10,880 nt of DNA, from positions 1 through 10,880 of the forward strand of contig CAJWKX010000021.1 of NCBI GenBank assembly GCA_913043015.1, given 5' to 3'. This document shows positions 1-7,255 of the stretch, in pieces. How positions within the stretch are numbered: the first letter of the stretch is position 1; each line of letters begins with the position of its first letter. The position numbers were made by a program, and so were the translations under genes. The notes beneath the pieces are model-generated. The model was not told the DNA's origin. It did not search any database and worked only from the letters and a program-made list of their open reading frames with translations. The stretch is from an uncultured Candidatus Pelagibacter sp. GTDB lineage: Bacteria > Pseudomonadota > Alphaproteobacteria > Pelagibacterales > Pelagibacteraceae.

Positions 1-179
1 CTTCTGATTACTCTATCGTAGAAACTAACAATAACAACTCTATCTAAAAAAACAGATTTAATTGAATCTTGCCAATTCCAGAGTGAAAGCGGATAATAAC
101 TTAGAGGTCTATAATCAGCATTTAAAACCAGAGCAGGGCATCTCTCTAAAGAAATATTTTGATCTACAGATTTAAACAT
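1..179 (-). CDS. HNH endonuclease family protein, N-terminal part (runs off the left edge)
   Basis: The reverse strand from an ATG at 179 is open to the window edge (59 complete codons). It begins MFKSVDQN and continues with ALVLNADYRPLSYYPLSLW at about residues 16-34, then a stretch ending LDRVVIVSFYDRVIR. From memory, this N-terminal pattern (ALVLNADYRPLS, a tryptophan-rich stretch, then an aliphatic LDRV segment) is typical of the small HNH nuclease-like proteins of about 180 residues that are widespread in Alphaproteobacteria. The catalytic HNH core would lie beyond the left edge, so nuclease activity cannot be judged here. The gene follows the esterase gene on the same strand after 62 bp of AT-rich sequence and may be co-transcribed with it. 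An ATG at 184 is in another frame. Family assignment is fairly secure; cellular role is unknown. Confidence 0.72.
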   Translation of the reverse strand, partial: MFKSVDQNISLERCPALVLNADYRPLSYYPLSLWNWQDSIKSVFLDRVVIVSFYDRVIR

Positions 180-241
180 AGCATAAGATTAGCTTAATTA
201 AATTTATTAATCAATAATACAAAAAATTTATTAAAGATTTA

Positions 242-898
242 TTAAATACTTAAGTTTTTTTTAATATAATTTAGTGCAACACTTGATGCCTCAATAGGAA
301 TATGATGATCGCAATTTTTAATCATCTTAGTTTCAGCATCAATTTTATTTCGAATTAAAAAATCCTTTGCCTCTAACAAATGATTTGAAGGAACTACAGT
401 ATCAAGATCACCATGGATAAGAAGCATTTTTGTTTTTGATGTTATTCTTTTTGATAAATTTTCTTTATCAATAATTTTACCAGAAAATCCTACTATACAA
501 TTAAAATTTTTATTGGAAGTTAATCCAATATTTATAGACATCATACAACCTTGGCTAAAACCAGAAAGGCAAATTTTTGAATTATCTAAGTTATATTCAT
601 TTTTTACTTCTTCTATAAATGATTTTAATTTTACTTCAGCTTTAATTGACTCTTTTAATATATATTTAGGATCGTCTCTAGAAAGATCAAACCATTGAAA
701 ACCATTAGGATTAATTGGACATGGCTCATATCCATTTGGACATAAAAAAATCGTATTAGGCAAAAATCTTTTCCAACTCAATATTAAAATACTGATATCA
801 TTGCTGTCTCCACCATATCCATGAAGTAAAATAATTGCATTTTTTATTTCATTAACATTATCTGGATAAATAATTTTTGTATTAAGGCTAAATGTCAT
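242..898 (-). CDS. Carboxylesterase/phospholipase-type alpha/beta hydrolase
   Basis: This is a 218-residue single-domain serine hydrolase of the Abhydrolase_2 (YpfH, carboxylesterase, acyl-protein thioesterase-like) family. Visible features in order are the oxyanion-hole strand LLHGYGG (24-30), the nucleophile elbow GFSQG (113-117, Ser115), the acid motif HGDLDTVVP (162-170, probable Asp166) and the histidine region DHHIP (197-201, probable His198). The catalytic triad is therefore complete and the length is normal for the family. There is no signal peptide, so the enzyme is expected in the cytosol, cleaving a short-chain ester or thioester; the natural substrate cannot be read from the sequence. 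It is divergent from argH across an 86-bp gap and lies just upstream of the HNH gene. The ATG at 898 has no Shine-Dalgarno sequence but sits 9 nt after a perfect TATAAT on the same strand. Confidence 0.9.
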   Translation of the reverse strand: MTFSLNTKIIYPDNVNEIKNAIILLHGYGGDSNDISILILSWKRFLPNTIFLCPNGYEPCPINPNGFQWFDLSRDDPKYILKESIKAEVKLKSFIEEVKNEYNLDNSKICLSGFSQGCMMSINIGLTSNKNFNCIVGFSGKIIDKENLSKRITSKTKMLLIHGDLDTVVPSNHLLEAKDFLIRNKIDAETKMIKNCDHHIPIEASSVALNYIKKNLSI

Positions 899-907
899 CT
901 ATTGTAA

Positions 908-913
908 ATTATA
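908..913 (-). promoter_or_regulatory. Predicted -10 box for the esterase gene
   Basis: The reverse strand reads TATAAT, a perfect sigma-70-type -10 hexamer, with only nine bases before the esterase ATG at 898. A weak -35 candidate, TTAGCA (932-937), lies 18 bp upstream. Transcription starting about 7 nt after the hexamer would give a leader of about two bases. The sequence is AT-rich, so the hexamer could occur by chance. Confidence 0.4.
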
Positions 914-970
914 ATTATTTAAAATAAAAAATGCTAAAAATTTAAGTGTTAATAATTTCATTGTAAAAGG

Positions 971-976
971 TATAGT
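971..976 (+). promoter_or_regulatory. Predicted -10 box for the argH operon
   Basis: TATAGT lies eight bases before the argH ATG, with a weak -35-like TTAATA at 949-954 (16-bp spacer). If used, the argH leader would be only one or two bases. An AAAGG at 966-970 is too far from the ATG to act as a normal Shine-Dalgarno sequence. The prediction rests on position and sequence only. Confidence 0.35.
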
Positions 977-984
977 TACATATC

Positions 985-2379
985 ATGAGTCAAAATAAAA
1001 ACAATAAGACTGTTTGGAGTACAAGGATTACAAAAGATACTTCTTCTATTTTTCAAAAAGTAGGTAGCTCTCTAAGTGTTGATAAAAGACTTTTTAAAGA
1101 AGATATAGCAGGATCCATAGCTCATGTTGAAATGTTGTTTAAACAAAAAATTATTGCTTTCAAAATAAAAAATAAAATTATCTGGGGTTTAAATAAAATT
1201 AGAAATGAAATAATTAAAAAAAAATTCATATTTAATCCAAAACACGAAGATATTCACATGAGCATTGAAAAAAGATTATTTGAAATAATTGGAGATGATG
1301 CTGGTTTTATTCACACAGCAAGATCACGAAACGATCAAGTTATAACTGATTTTAAAATATGGTTAAGAAATTCTACTAATGAAATAATTAATCTTTTAAA
1401 CTCCTCAATTAAGATCATTGTAAAAAATGCCGAAAAAAATATTGAAACTATTATGCCTGGTTTTACGCATTTAAAAAATGCTCAACCTATTTCTTTTGCA
1501 CATTATTTACTTGCTTATGTTGAAATGTTCAAAAGAGATAAACATAGATTTAAAAATAATATCGAAAATCTACTTGAAAATCCTTTGGGTGTTACAGCTC
1601 TAGCAGGAACTACATTCAACATTGATAGAAATTATACAACGAAAAAATTAAAATTTAGCCATCCAACTAAAAACTCAATTGATACTATTTCTGATAGAGA
1701 TTTTGTTACTGATTTTTTATACGCAACTTCTGTTTGCTCAGTTCATATATCAAGATTAGCTGAAGAATTTATTATATGGAATTCAGATGCATTCGGACTC
1801 ATTAAACTTAATGATAGAATCGTCACTGGATCATCGATAATGCCACAAAAAAAAAATCCTGATCAACTTGAATTTTTAAGAGGTAAAACAGGCAATGCTT
1901 TTGGTAATTTGTTTTCTATGTTAACAATCTTAAAAGGTCTACCATTATCTTATTTTAAAGATCTGCAAGATGATAAAGAATTAGTTTTTAAATCTTTTGA
2001 TCAAATAAAATATTCTATATTAATTTTTAATGACATTTTAAAAAATTTCAGTGTAAATAAAAAAAGAATGTTTGAATTAGCAAACAAAGGATACACTACT
2101 GCAACAGATTTAGCAGATTATATTGTAATTGAGCTTAACGTTCCGTTTAGAAAAGCTTATCAGATTACTGCAAAAATTGTAAATTATGCAGAAGTAAAAA
2201 AAAAAAGATTTGATGAATTAAGCATTAAAGAAATTAAAAAAATTGAACCAAAGTTAAATGAGGAAGTATTAAAAATATTTAATTTAAAAAACTCAATAAA
2301 ATCAAAAAAATCCTATGGCGGTACTTCTTTTGAAAATATAAAGAAAATGATAAATAAATACAAAAAAGAATTAAAATGA
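985..2379 (+). CDS. argH: Argininosuccinate lyase
   Basis: This cytosolic enzyme performs the last step of arginine synthesis, splitting argininosuccinate into arginine and fumarate. The 464-residue length is normal for the fumarase/aspartase superfamily. Visible family motifs are HTARSRNDQ (110-118), GFTHLKNAQP (159-168) with the expected catalytic histidine His162, and the superfamily signature GSSIMPQKKNP (282-292) with the expected catalytic serine Ser284 on the flexible loop. The C-terminal segment has the family's KSYGGTS-type motif near the end. It heads a plus-strand unit: its TGA overlaps the ATG of the following lipoprotein gene by four bases (ATGA), implying translational coupling. 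No argG, argF or argJ is nearby. The ATG at 985 is chosen because WSTRITKDTS, matching the usual ArgH N-terminus, follows directly. Confidence 0.97.
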   Translation: MSQNKNNKTVWSTRITKDTSSIFQKVGSSLSVDKRLFKEDIAGSIAHVEMLFKQKIIAFKIKNKIIWGLNKIRNEIIKKKFIFNPKHEDIHMSIEKRLFEIIGDDAGFIHTARSRNDQVITDFKIWLRNSTNEIINLLNSSIKIIVKNAEKNIETIMPGFTHLKNAQPISFAHYLLAYVEMFKRDKHRFKNNIENLLENPLGVTALAGTTFNIDRNYTTKKLKFSHPTKNSIDTISDRDFVTDFLYATSVCSVHISRLAEEFIIWNSDAFGLIKLNDRIVTGSSIMPQKKNPDQLEFLRGKTGNAFGNLFSMLTILKGLPLSYFKDLQDDKELVFKSFDQIKYSILIFNDILKNFSVNKKRMFELANKGYTTATDLADYIVIELNVPFRKAYQITAKIVNYAEVKKKRFDELSIKEIKKIEPKLNEEVLKIFNLKNSIKSKKSYGGTSFENIKKMINKYKKELK

Positions 2380-2495
2380 TTAGAAAAATTATAATATTAT
2401 TTTTTTGTGCAACTTTGCTTTTTTCATGTGGAAAAAAAACTGATCCAGAATATAAAGAGTCAAAAAAATTAATTCAGATCACAATGATTGCTTAA
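2376..2495 (+). CDS. lptM: Small lipoprotein, LptM (YifL)-like
   Basis: This is a 39-residue open frame. It starts MIRK, has a hydrophobic core of about 12 residues, and ends the signal with a lipobox LFSC (15-18) followed by GKKTDPEY. Lipidation and cleavage at Cys18 would leave a mature peptide of about 22 residues. CG-x-K right after the lipobox, in a tiny lipoprotein, resembles LptM/YifL; E. coli LptM stabilises the LptD-LptE lipopolysaccharide translocon at the outer membrane. Position supports this, because a small lipoprotein gene commonly sits just before lysA in Proteobacteria. The ATG overlaps the argH TGA by 4 nt, and its TAA shares one base with the lysA ATG, so it is embedded in the operon. 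The functional link to Lpt is inferred. The KGPLYxPP segment of the enterobacterial protein is not conserved here. Confidence 0.78.
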   Translation: MIRKIIILFFCATLLFSCGKKTDPEYKESKKLIQITMIA

Positions 2496-3709
2496 TGAAT
2501 TATAAAAAAAATAGCTTATTTATTGAAAATATTTCAATCCAAAAAATTGCTAAAAAATTTGGAACACCATCCTATTGTTATTCATTAAATAAATTAAAAT
2601 TAAATATAAGAAATTTTAAAAAGTATTTTAGATCAATAAATCCATTATTATGTTTTTCAGTAAAATCAAATTCAAATTTTCAAATTTTAAAAGAAATTAA
2701 TAAAATGGGTATGGGAGCAGATGTTGTATCTAAAGGCGAATTAATAATGGCTTTAAAAGCGGGTATTAGTCCAAAAAAAATAGTTTTTTCTGGCGTGGGT
2801 AAAACTTTTGATGAACTTAAATTTGCTATTGATAAAAATATTCTATTAATTAATTCAGAATCGGAAAGTGAAATAAATCAAATCGAAAAAATTTCAAAAA
2901 TTAAAAATAAAAAAATTGACATTGGTATAAGACTTAATCCAAATATTGATTCTAAAACACTAAAAAAAATTTCTACAGGAAAAAAGGAGGATAAATTTGG
3001 TTTAACTGAAATTAATTTTTTAAAAGCTATAAACAAATTTAAAAATTCAAAAAATTTAAATATAAGATGTTTGAGCGTTCATATTGGTAGTCAAATTACT
3101 GACCATAAACCATACGCAAAAATGCTAAAAGTTGTTAGATCGGTTATAAAAAAATCTAATCATAATTTTGATTTTGTTGATTTGGGTGGCGGCATGGGTA
3201 TTAAATATAATAAAGAAACAAAAAAACTTGATTACAAAAAATACAATTCAATTATTAAGAATTTCTTAAACAAATATAGAACAAAAATTATATTTGAGCC
3301 TGGCAGATCAATAATTGGCGATACTGCCTTGCTATTAACAAGAGTTTTATACATAAAAAAAACTAGCAAGATAAATTTTGTTATTTTAGATGCTGCAATG
3401 AATGATTTAATGAGACCAGCATTATATGGCTCTAGACATGAAATAATGGCATCTATAAAAAGTAAAAAAATGATTAGAAAAAAACATGAATTTGTTGGAC
3501 CAATTTGTGAGACTACCGACAAGTTTTTATCTGTTCCAAAATTTCAAACTTTAAGAGAAAAAGATACTTTAGCTATTTGTGATGTTGGTGCATATGGCAT
3601 GGTTTTAAGTTCAAATTATAATTTAAGAACTAAGCCATCTGAAATATTAATTAACCAATCTTCGTCAAAAATAATTACAAAGAGACAAAAATTAAATAAT
3701 ATTATTTAA
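2495..3709 (+). CDS. lysA: Diaminopimelate decarboxylase
   Basis: This PLP enzyme decarboxylates meso-diaminopimelate to L-lysine, the final step of lysine synthesis, in the cytosol. At 404 residues it has the two-domain fold of type III decarboxylases. Visible residues are the probable PLP lysine Lys57 in CFSVKSNSN (53-61), HIGSQ (196-200), the phosphate-binding glycine loop GGGMGI (231-236), EPGR (268-271), the active-site cysteine in GPICETTD (335-342; Cys338, contributed across the dimer interface) and DVGAYG (363-368) near the C-terminal beta domain. Length and motif order are normal. The ATG shares its A with the stop of the preceding lipoprotein gene (TAATG) and has no Shine-Dalgarno sequence, so translation is probably by reinitiation. 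The plsC-type gene follows after 10 bp. Confidence 0.97.
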   Translation: MNYKKNSLFIENISIQKIAKKFGTPSYCYSLNKLKLNIRNFKKYFRSINPLLCFSVKSNSNFQILKEINKMGMGADVVSKGELIMALKAGISPKKIVFSGVGKTFDELKFAIDKNILLINSESESEINQIEKISKIKNKKIDIGIRLNPNIDSKTLKKISTGKKEDKFGLTEINFLKAINKFKNSKNLNIRCLSVHIGSQITDHKPYAKMLKVVRSVIKKSNHNFDFVDLGGGMGIKYNKETKKLDYKKYNSIIKNFLNKYRTKIIFEPGRSIIGDTALLLTRVLYIKKTSKINFVILDAAMNDLMRPALYGSRHEIMASIKSKKMIRKKHEFVGPICETTDKFLSVPKFQTLREKDTLAICDVGAYGMVLSSNYNLRTKPSEILINQSSSKIITKRQKLNNII

Positions 3710-3719
3710 TTTTTAACAA

Positions 3720-4421
3720 ATGATTAGAAGTTTAATTTTCAAGATTTTTTTTTATTTAGGAATAATAATTATTTCTTTTATTTTTTTACCGTCCCTATTA
3801 TTGCCGCAAAAAATAGTTTTATTTGGTGGAAAAATTATGGGACATTGGTCAAAAATTTGTTTGAATATATTTTTATCAACAAAAATTATAATTAAAGGAA
3901 AAGAAAACCTCATATCCGAAGGTAAATTTTTTATAGCATGTTCTCACCAATCAATGTTTGAAACATTTTTTTTACAAACTATTTTTAACTCGCCGGTATT
4001 CATTTTAAAAAAAGAATTATTAAGAATCCCAGTTTTTGGAATGTATTTGAAAAAAATAGGATCAATATCAATCGATAGAAATAAAATTTCAAAAAAAAAT
4101 TTAGGTTTTTCTGATAAAATTAAATCTGTTATAAATTCATCTAATAGACCAATAATAATATTTCCTCAAGCAACTAGAATGGCACCCGAAGATAGAACTC
4201 CTTTTAAAAAAGGAGTTTCAAGAATTTTTGAAGATTTACAAATAAAATGCCAACCGGTAGCAATCAATTCAGGAAATATATGGCCTAAAAGTGGAAAATT
4301 AAAATCTAATGGAATATTAGTTGTATCAATTTTAAAAGAAATAGAACCGGGAATAGACAGCAAAGATTTTTTAAATATTTTACAAAATAATATTTATCAA
4401 GAATTAGATAAAATTGTTTAG
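3720..4421 (+). CDS. plsC: 1-acyl-sn-glycerol-3-phosphate acyltransferase (PlsC family)
   Basis: This 233-residue membrane-associated acyltransferase probably converts lysophosphatidate to phosphatidate in phospholipid synthesis. An N-terminal hydrophobic segment (about residues 8-30) looks like the membrane anchor. The family motifs are present in order but altered: block I is HQSMFE (76-81), an HX4E instead of the classical HX4D; block II is GSISIDR (114-120); block III is FPQATR (148-153) where FPEGTR is usual; block IV is PVAINSG (179-185). As I recall, HX4E and FPQ variants occur in alphaproteobacterial homologues, so these need not mean loss of activity. It closes the argH-lptM-lysA unit. 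Its TAG overlaps the stop of the convergent dnaN by 4 nt. It could instead use another lysolipid acceptor such as an ornithine lipid; the family alone does not decide. Confidence 0.87.
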   Translation: MIRSLIFKIFFYLGIIIISFIFLPSLLLPQKIVLFGGKIMGHWSKICLNIFLSTKIIIKGKENLISEGKFFIACSHQSMFETFFLQTIFNSPVFILKKELLRIPVFGMYLKKIGSISIDRNKISKKNLGFSDKIKSVINSSNRPIIIFPQATRMAPEDRTPFKKGVSRIFEDLQIKCQPVAINSGNIWPKSGKLKSNGILVVSILKEIEPGIDSKDFLNILQNNIYQELDKIV

Positions 4422-5530
4422 CCTTTCATAGGCATTACAACAAAAATACTATCAAAATCTCCTGGATCTTTAATTAGTGCCGGAGATCCAGTGTCTTTAA
4501 AATAAATTTCTATTTTATCCCCATCTAATTGTGATGCTATATCAATTAAATATCTGGAATTAAAACTTATGTCTAAATCATAATCAAATTTAACATTTAA
4601 ACTTTCTTTACCGTCACCACTATTAGTATTATTTACAGAAAGATTTAATACATCTTTAGTTAAGTTAAATTTTACACTATCTTTTTTATCAATTGAAACC
4701 GAAGCTACACGATCAACGGAATCTAAGAATAATTTTAAATCAACTTCCAATTTTTTTTGATTTTCTTTTGGAATTACCTGAACATAATTAGGAAATTTTC
4801 CATCTATTAACTTTGAAATTATAATACTATTATTTAATTCAAATTTGATTTTTGATTTTATATTTGAAATTTTAACATCGCCCTCATAATCTTCCAGTAA
4901 TGAACAAAGTTGAAATATAGTTTTTTTAGGTAAAATTATTGATTCAAAATCAATTTTTTCATTCAGCCGAACTTTTGATATAGACATTCTATGACTATCA
5001 GTTGCAGCTGTTGTTAAAAATACTTTATCATCAATTTGAGTTTGATGAAAAAATATACCACTTAAATAATGCCTAGTTTCATCATTAGAAACTGAAAATT
5101 TACATTTGTTCAAAAGTTTTAGAAGTTGTTTTGACTTTATAGAAAATTCGTTTTGATTAAAATTTTCACCAGTTAAAGGAAACTCAGCAGCACTAATACA
5201 ATTTAAATTAAAAACAGATTTTTCTGATTCAAGATGAAGTTTATTTTCTCCAATATTTGAAAAATTTATTTTTTTTCCTGATGAAAATTTTCTAACAATA
5301 TCATACATAATTGATGATGATGCTGTTGTTTTTCCTTCTTCAATTATTTCGACATTTGGAATTTGATGAATAAAAATTAAGTCAAGATCAGTAGCGGTAA
5401 TTATTAATCTAGAATTAGCCGCCTCAAGAAGAACATTTGATAAAATTGGTAAAGTGCTCCTTTTTTCTATAACACCCTGACAGTAATTTAGAGACTTTTG
5501 AAGATCTTGTTGGTTAACGTTAAATTTCAT
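4418..5530 (-). CDS. dnaN: DNA polymerase III beta subunit (sliding clamp)
   Basis: This is the dimeric ring-shaped processivity clamp for DNA polymerase III. The 370-residue length fits three similar domains of about 120 residues each. The N-terminus has the family stretch VIEKRSTLPILSNVLLEA (about 20-37), the middle contains FLTTAATDSHRMS, and the C-terminus ends in VVMPMKG, matching the usual VMPMR-type tail that forms part of the ligand-binding groove. The ATG at 5530 lies inside the end of dnaA (11-nt overlap), so the two are probably one transcript with coupled translation. No recF follows, unlike the common dnaA-dnaN-recF order; instead the stop overlaps that of the convergent plsC gene. 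The start is fixed by the MKF...L-x-K-x-L family N-terminus. Confidence 0.97.
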   Translation of the reverse strand: MKFNVNQQDLQKSLNYCQGVIEKRSTLPILSNVLLEAANSRLIITATDLDLIFIHQIPNVEIIEEGKTTASSSIMYDIVRKFSSGKKINFSNIGENKLHLESEKSVFNLNCISAAEFPLTGENFNQNEFSIKSKQLLKLLNKCKFSVSNDETRHYLSGIFFHQTQIDDKVFLTTAATDSHRMSISKVRLNEKIDFESIILPKKTIFQLCSLLEDYEGDVKISNIKSKIKFELNNSIIISKLIDGKFPNYVQVIPKENQKKLEVDLKLFLDSVDRVASVSIDKKDSVKFNLTKDVLNLSVNNTNSGDGKESLNVKFDYDLDISFNSRYLIDIASQLDGDKIEIYFKDTGSPALIKDPGDFDSIFVVMPMKG

Positions 5531-6938
5531 TTTCTTTACTGTATAAAATTTTATTTTTTAAACTATCAATATTGAAATTTAATTCGTTATCTTCTTTTCT
5601 TAATTTTTCTATTGTTTTTACAGAGTGAATTACAGTTGTATGATCTCTATTTGAAAAAGCTCTGCCAATTTCAGGTAAGGATTTTGATGTCAATAGTTTG
5701 GCTAAATAAATTGCTGTTTGTCTTGGTCTTACCAAGTATCTAGATCTTCTAGAAGAAAGCATTTCATTTTTGCTAATTTTAAAAAACTTGCAAACAATTA
5801 TTTGGATAAGATCAATAGTAACTTTATTCTCTGAAAGATTTAATAAATCTTTCAAAATTACTTTTGTTTCGGTTAGACTAGGTATTTTATTATAAATTCT
5901 TGAAAAAGAAATAATTCTGTTCAAAGCTCCTACTAATTCCCTAATGCTTGTTCTTATTTCTGAGCTAATGAATTTTTGAATTTCTTCAGAGATGTTTATT
6001 TGATTAGAATATAATAACTTTAATTCTTCGGTTTTTGCTTTTATAATTTTGTATCTGAGTTCGTAATCAGGGTTCTGTATATCTACAACTAGTCCACCAG
6101 AAAATCTTGATTTTATTCTTTCTTGTATTCTAGATAACTTATTTGGAGGTCTATCTGCTGTTACAATTATTTGAGAATCTTTGTCTAAAAGGGCATTAAA
6201 AGTGTGAAAAAATTCTTCTTGCATTGCTTCTTTGCCATTCATGAACTGAATATCGTCGATTAATAAGGCGTCTGTGTTTCTAAAATAATCCTTAAACTTT
6301 ACCATTTCGTTGGATTTTATTGATTTTACAAATTGGTACATAAATCTTTCTGCGGAAATAAATTTAACTTTATTTTTTTCTTTAAGACTTAGAGCTATGG
6401 CATTTAATAAGTGTGTTTTTCCCATGCCAACACCAGAATATAAATATAAAGGATTATAGTGCGCTAAATCCTGGGCTACTTTTTTTGAAGCTTCAAAAGC
6501 CAACTTATTGCTGGATCCTAATATAAAATTTTCAAAATTTTTATTTGGATCGATTCTATTATACTGCAAATATGAATCTTTTAAGAATGAAACATTCTTA
6601 TTAATGTCTATATTTTTATTTTTTAAAGGGTTTTGATCTTCAATTGTTTCATGTTTTTTTTTAATAATAGTAAATTCTATTCTGATAATATCTTTGTTGT
6701 GTAATTTTATAATTTGTAAAATCTGATCTAAATATCTTGAGGTAATCCAATCACGAATAAATCTTGTTGATACTGAAATTAAAACATAATTTTTAAATTC
6801 ATCTACAAAATTAATTTTTCTCAACCAAGATTCATATATATCTCCACCAAACTTATCTTTCATTTCTGATTGGATAATTCCCCAATCAATTTTTTTTAAA
6901 GAAAAATTTTCTACATTTTGATCTAAGGTATTTTTCAT
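5520..6938 (-). CDS. dnaA: Chromosomal replication initiator protein DnaA
   Basis: This AAA+ ATPase binds DnaA boxes and opens the chromosomal origin. It has 472 residues. Domain I is the helical N-terminus (about 15-90, with the ESWL segment), then a short Lys/Asn-rich linker (about 95-130). The ATPase domain carries the Walker A GVGMGKTH (169-176), Walker B LLIDDIQF (225-232), a probable arginine finger in IKSRFSGGL (275-283; Arg278) and a sensor II region around SIRELVGALNRI (331-342). Domain IV has the DNA-contacting helix ending FSNRDHTTVIHS (428-439). The usual GGRDHTTV there reads SNRDHTTV, sparing the DNA-contacting RDHTTV core. It overlaps dnaN by 11 nt. Upstream is a 317-bp gene-free region. 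The ATG at 6938 has no Shine-Dalgarno sequence. Confidence 0.98.
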   Translation of the reverse strand: MKNTLDQNVENFSLKKIDWGIIQSEMKDKFGGDIYESWLRKINFVDEFKNYVLISVSTRFIRDWITSRYLDQILQIIKLHNKDIIRIEFTIIKKKHETIEDQNPLKNKNIDINKNVSFLKDSYLQYNRIDPNKNFENFILGSSNKLAFEASKKVAQDLAHYNPLYLYSGVGMGKTHLLNAIALSLKEKNKVKFISAERFMYQFVKSIKSNEMVKFKDYFRNTDALLIDDIQFMNGKEAMQEEFFHTFNALLDKDSQIIVTADRPPNKLSRIQERIKSRFSGGLVVDIQNPDYELRYKIIKAKTEELKLLYSNQINISEEIQKFISSEIRTSIRELVGALNRIISFSRIYNKIPSLTETKVILKDLLNLSENKVTIDLIQIIVCKFFKISKNEMLSSRRSRYLVRPRQTAIYLAKLLTSKSLPEIGRAFSNRDHTTVIHSVKTIEKLRKEDNELNFNIDSLKNKILYSKENEI

Positions 6939-7255
6939 ATAGGAAAACTCTAGTTAATGTTTTGAGCGAATTAATGCAATAAATTATTTTGTGTTTTCAA
7001 AAAAAAAATTAAATCTCTAATTGAATAAATCTAGACTTGTAAAAGTTATTATATTCAAGATTGTATTAAATTTATTTATTGCTTGTTTGATAAAAAAAAA
7101 TTTACTTTAATTAGTTAAAAAAAGACTAGATCTTGTGTCATAAAAAAAAAATAATTTATATTTTGTATAAATACTAATAGTTGTGAAAATAAAATTAATT
7201 TAATAATGCAAAGACAACCTTAAAGTTAATATTTTTACTAACTACTTTGAGTTGT
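6939..7255. other. dnaA-rpsT intergenic region, possible regulatory or origin-like segment
   Basis: These 317 bp have no credible reading frame and are the only long gap in the window. They are extremely AT-rich and contain runs of A on the plus strand at 6999-7008 (10), 7092-7100 (9) and 7142-7151 (10). A motif recurs as CTAGACTTGT (7031-7040) and CTAGATCTTGT (7126-7136). TTTGTATAA (7162-7170) is one mismatch from the reverse DnaA-box consensus TGTGNATAA, and TGTGAAAAT (7182-7190) is two mismatches away, but neither is exact. The region must hold the dnaA promoter, since dnaA reads away from it; no single promoter stands out. A role as origin of replication is possible from the company of dnaA, but in several alphaproteobacteria the origin lies elsewhere, near hemE. 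Confidence 0.4.

Noticed and set aside
3232-3522. A 96-codon minus-strand open frame
   Set aside because: It is the complement of the lysA region carrying EPGR and the active-site cysteine, so it is a shadow.
7134-7162. Plus-strand promoter-like pair TTGTGT ... TTATAT in the dnaA-rpsT gap
   Set aside because: The -10 match is poor and there is no plus-strand gene downstream; such pairs are expected by chance in sequence this AT-rich.
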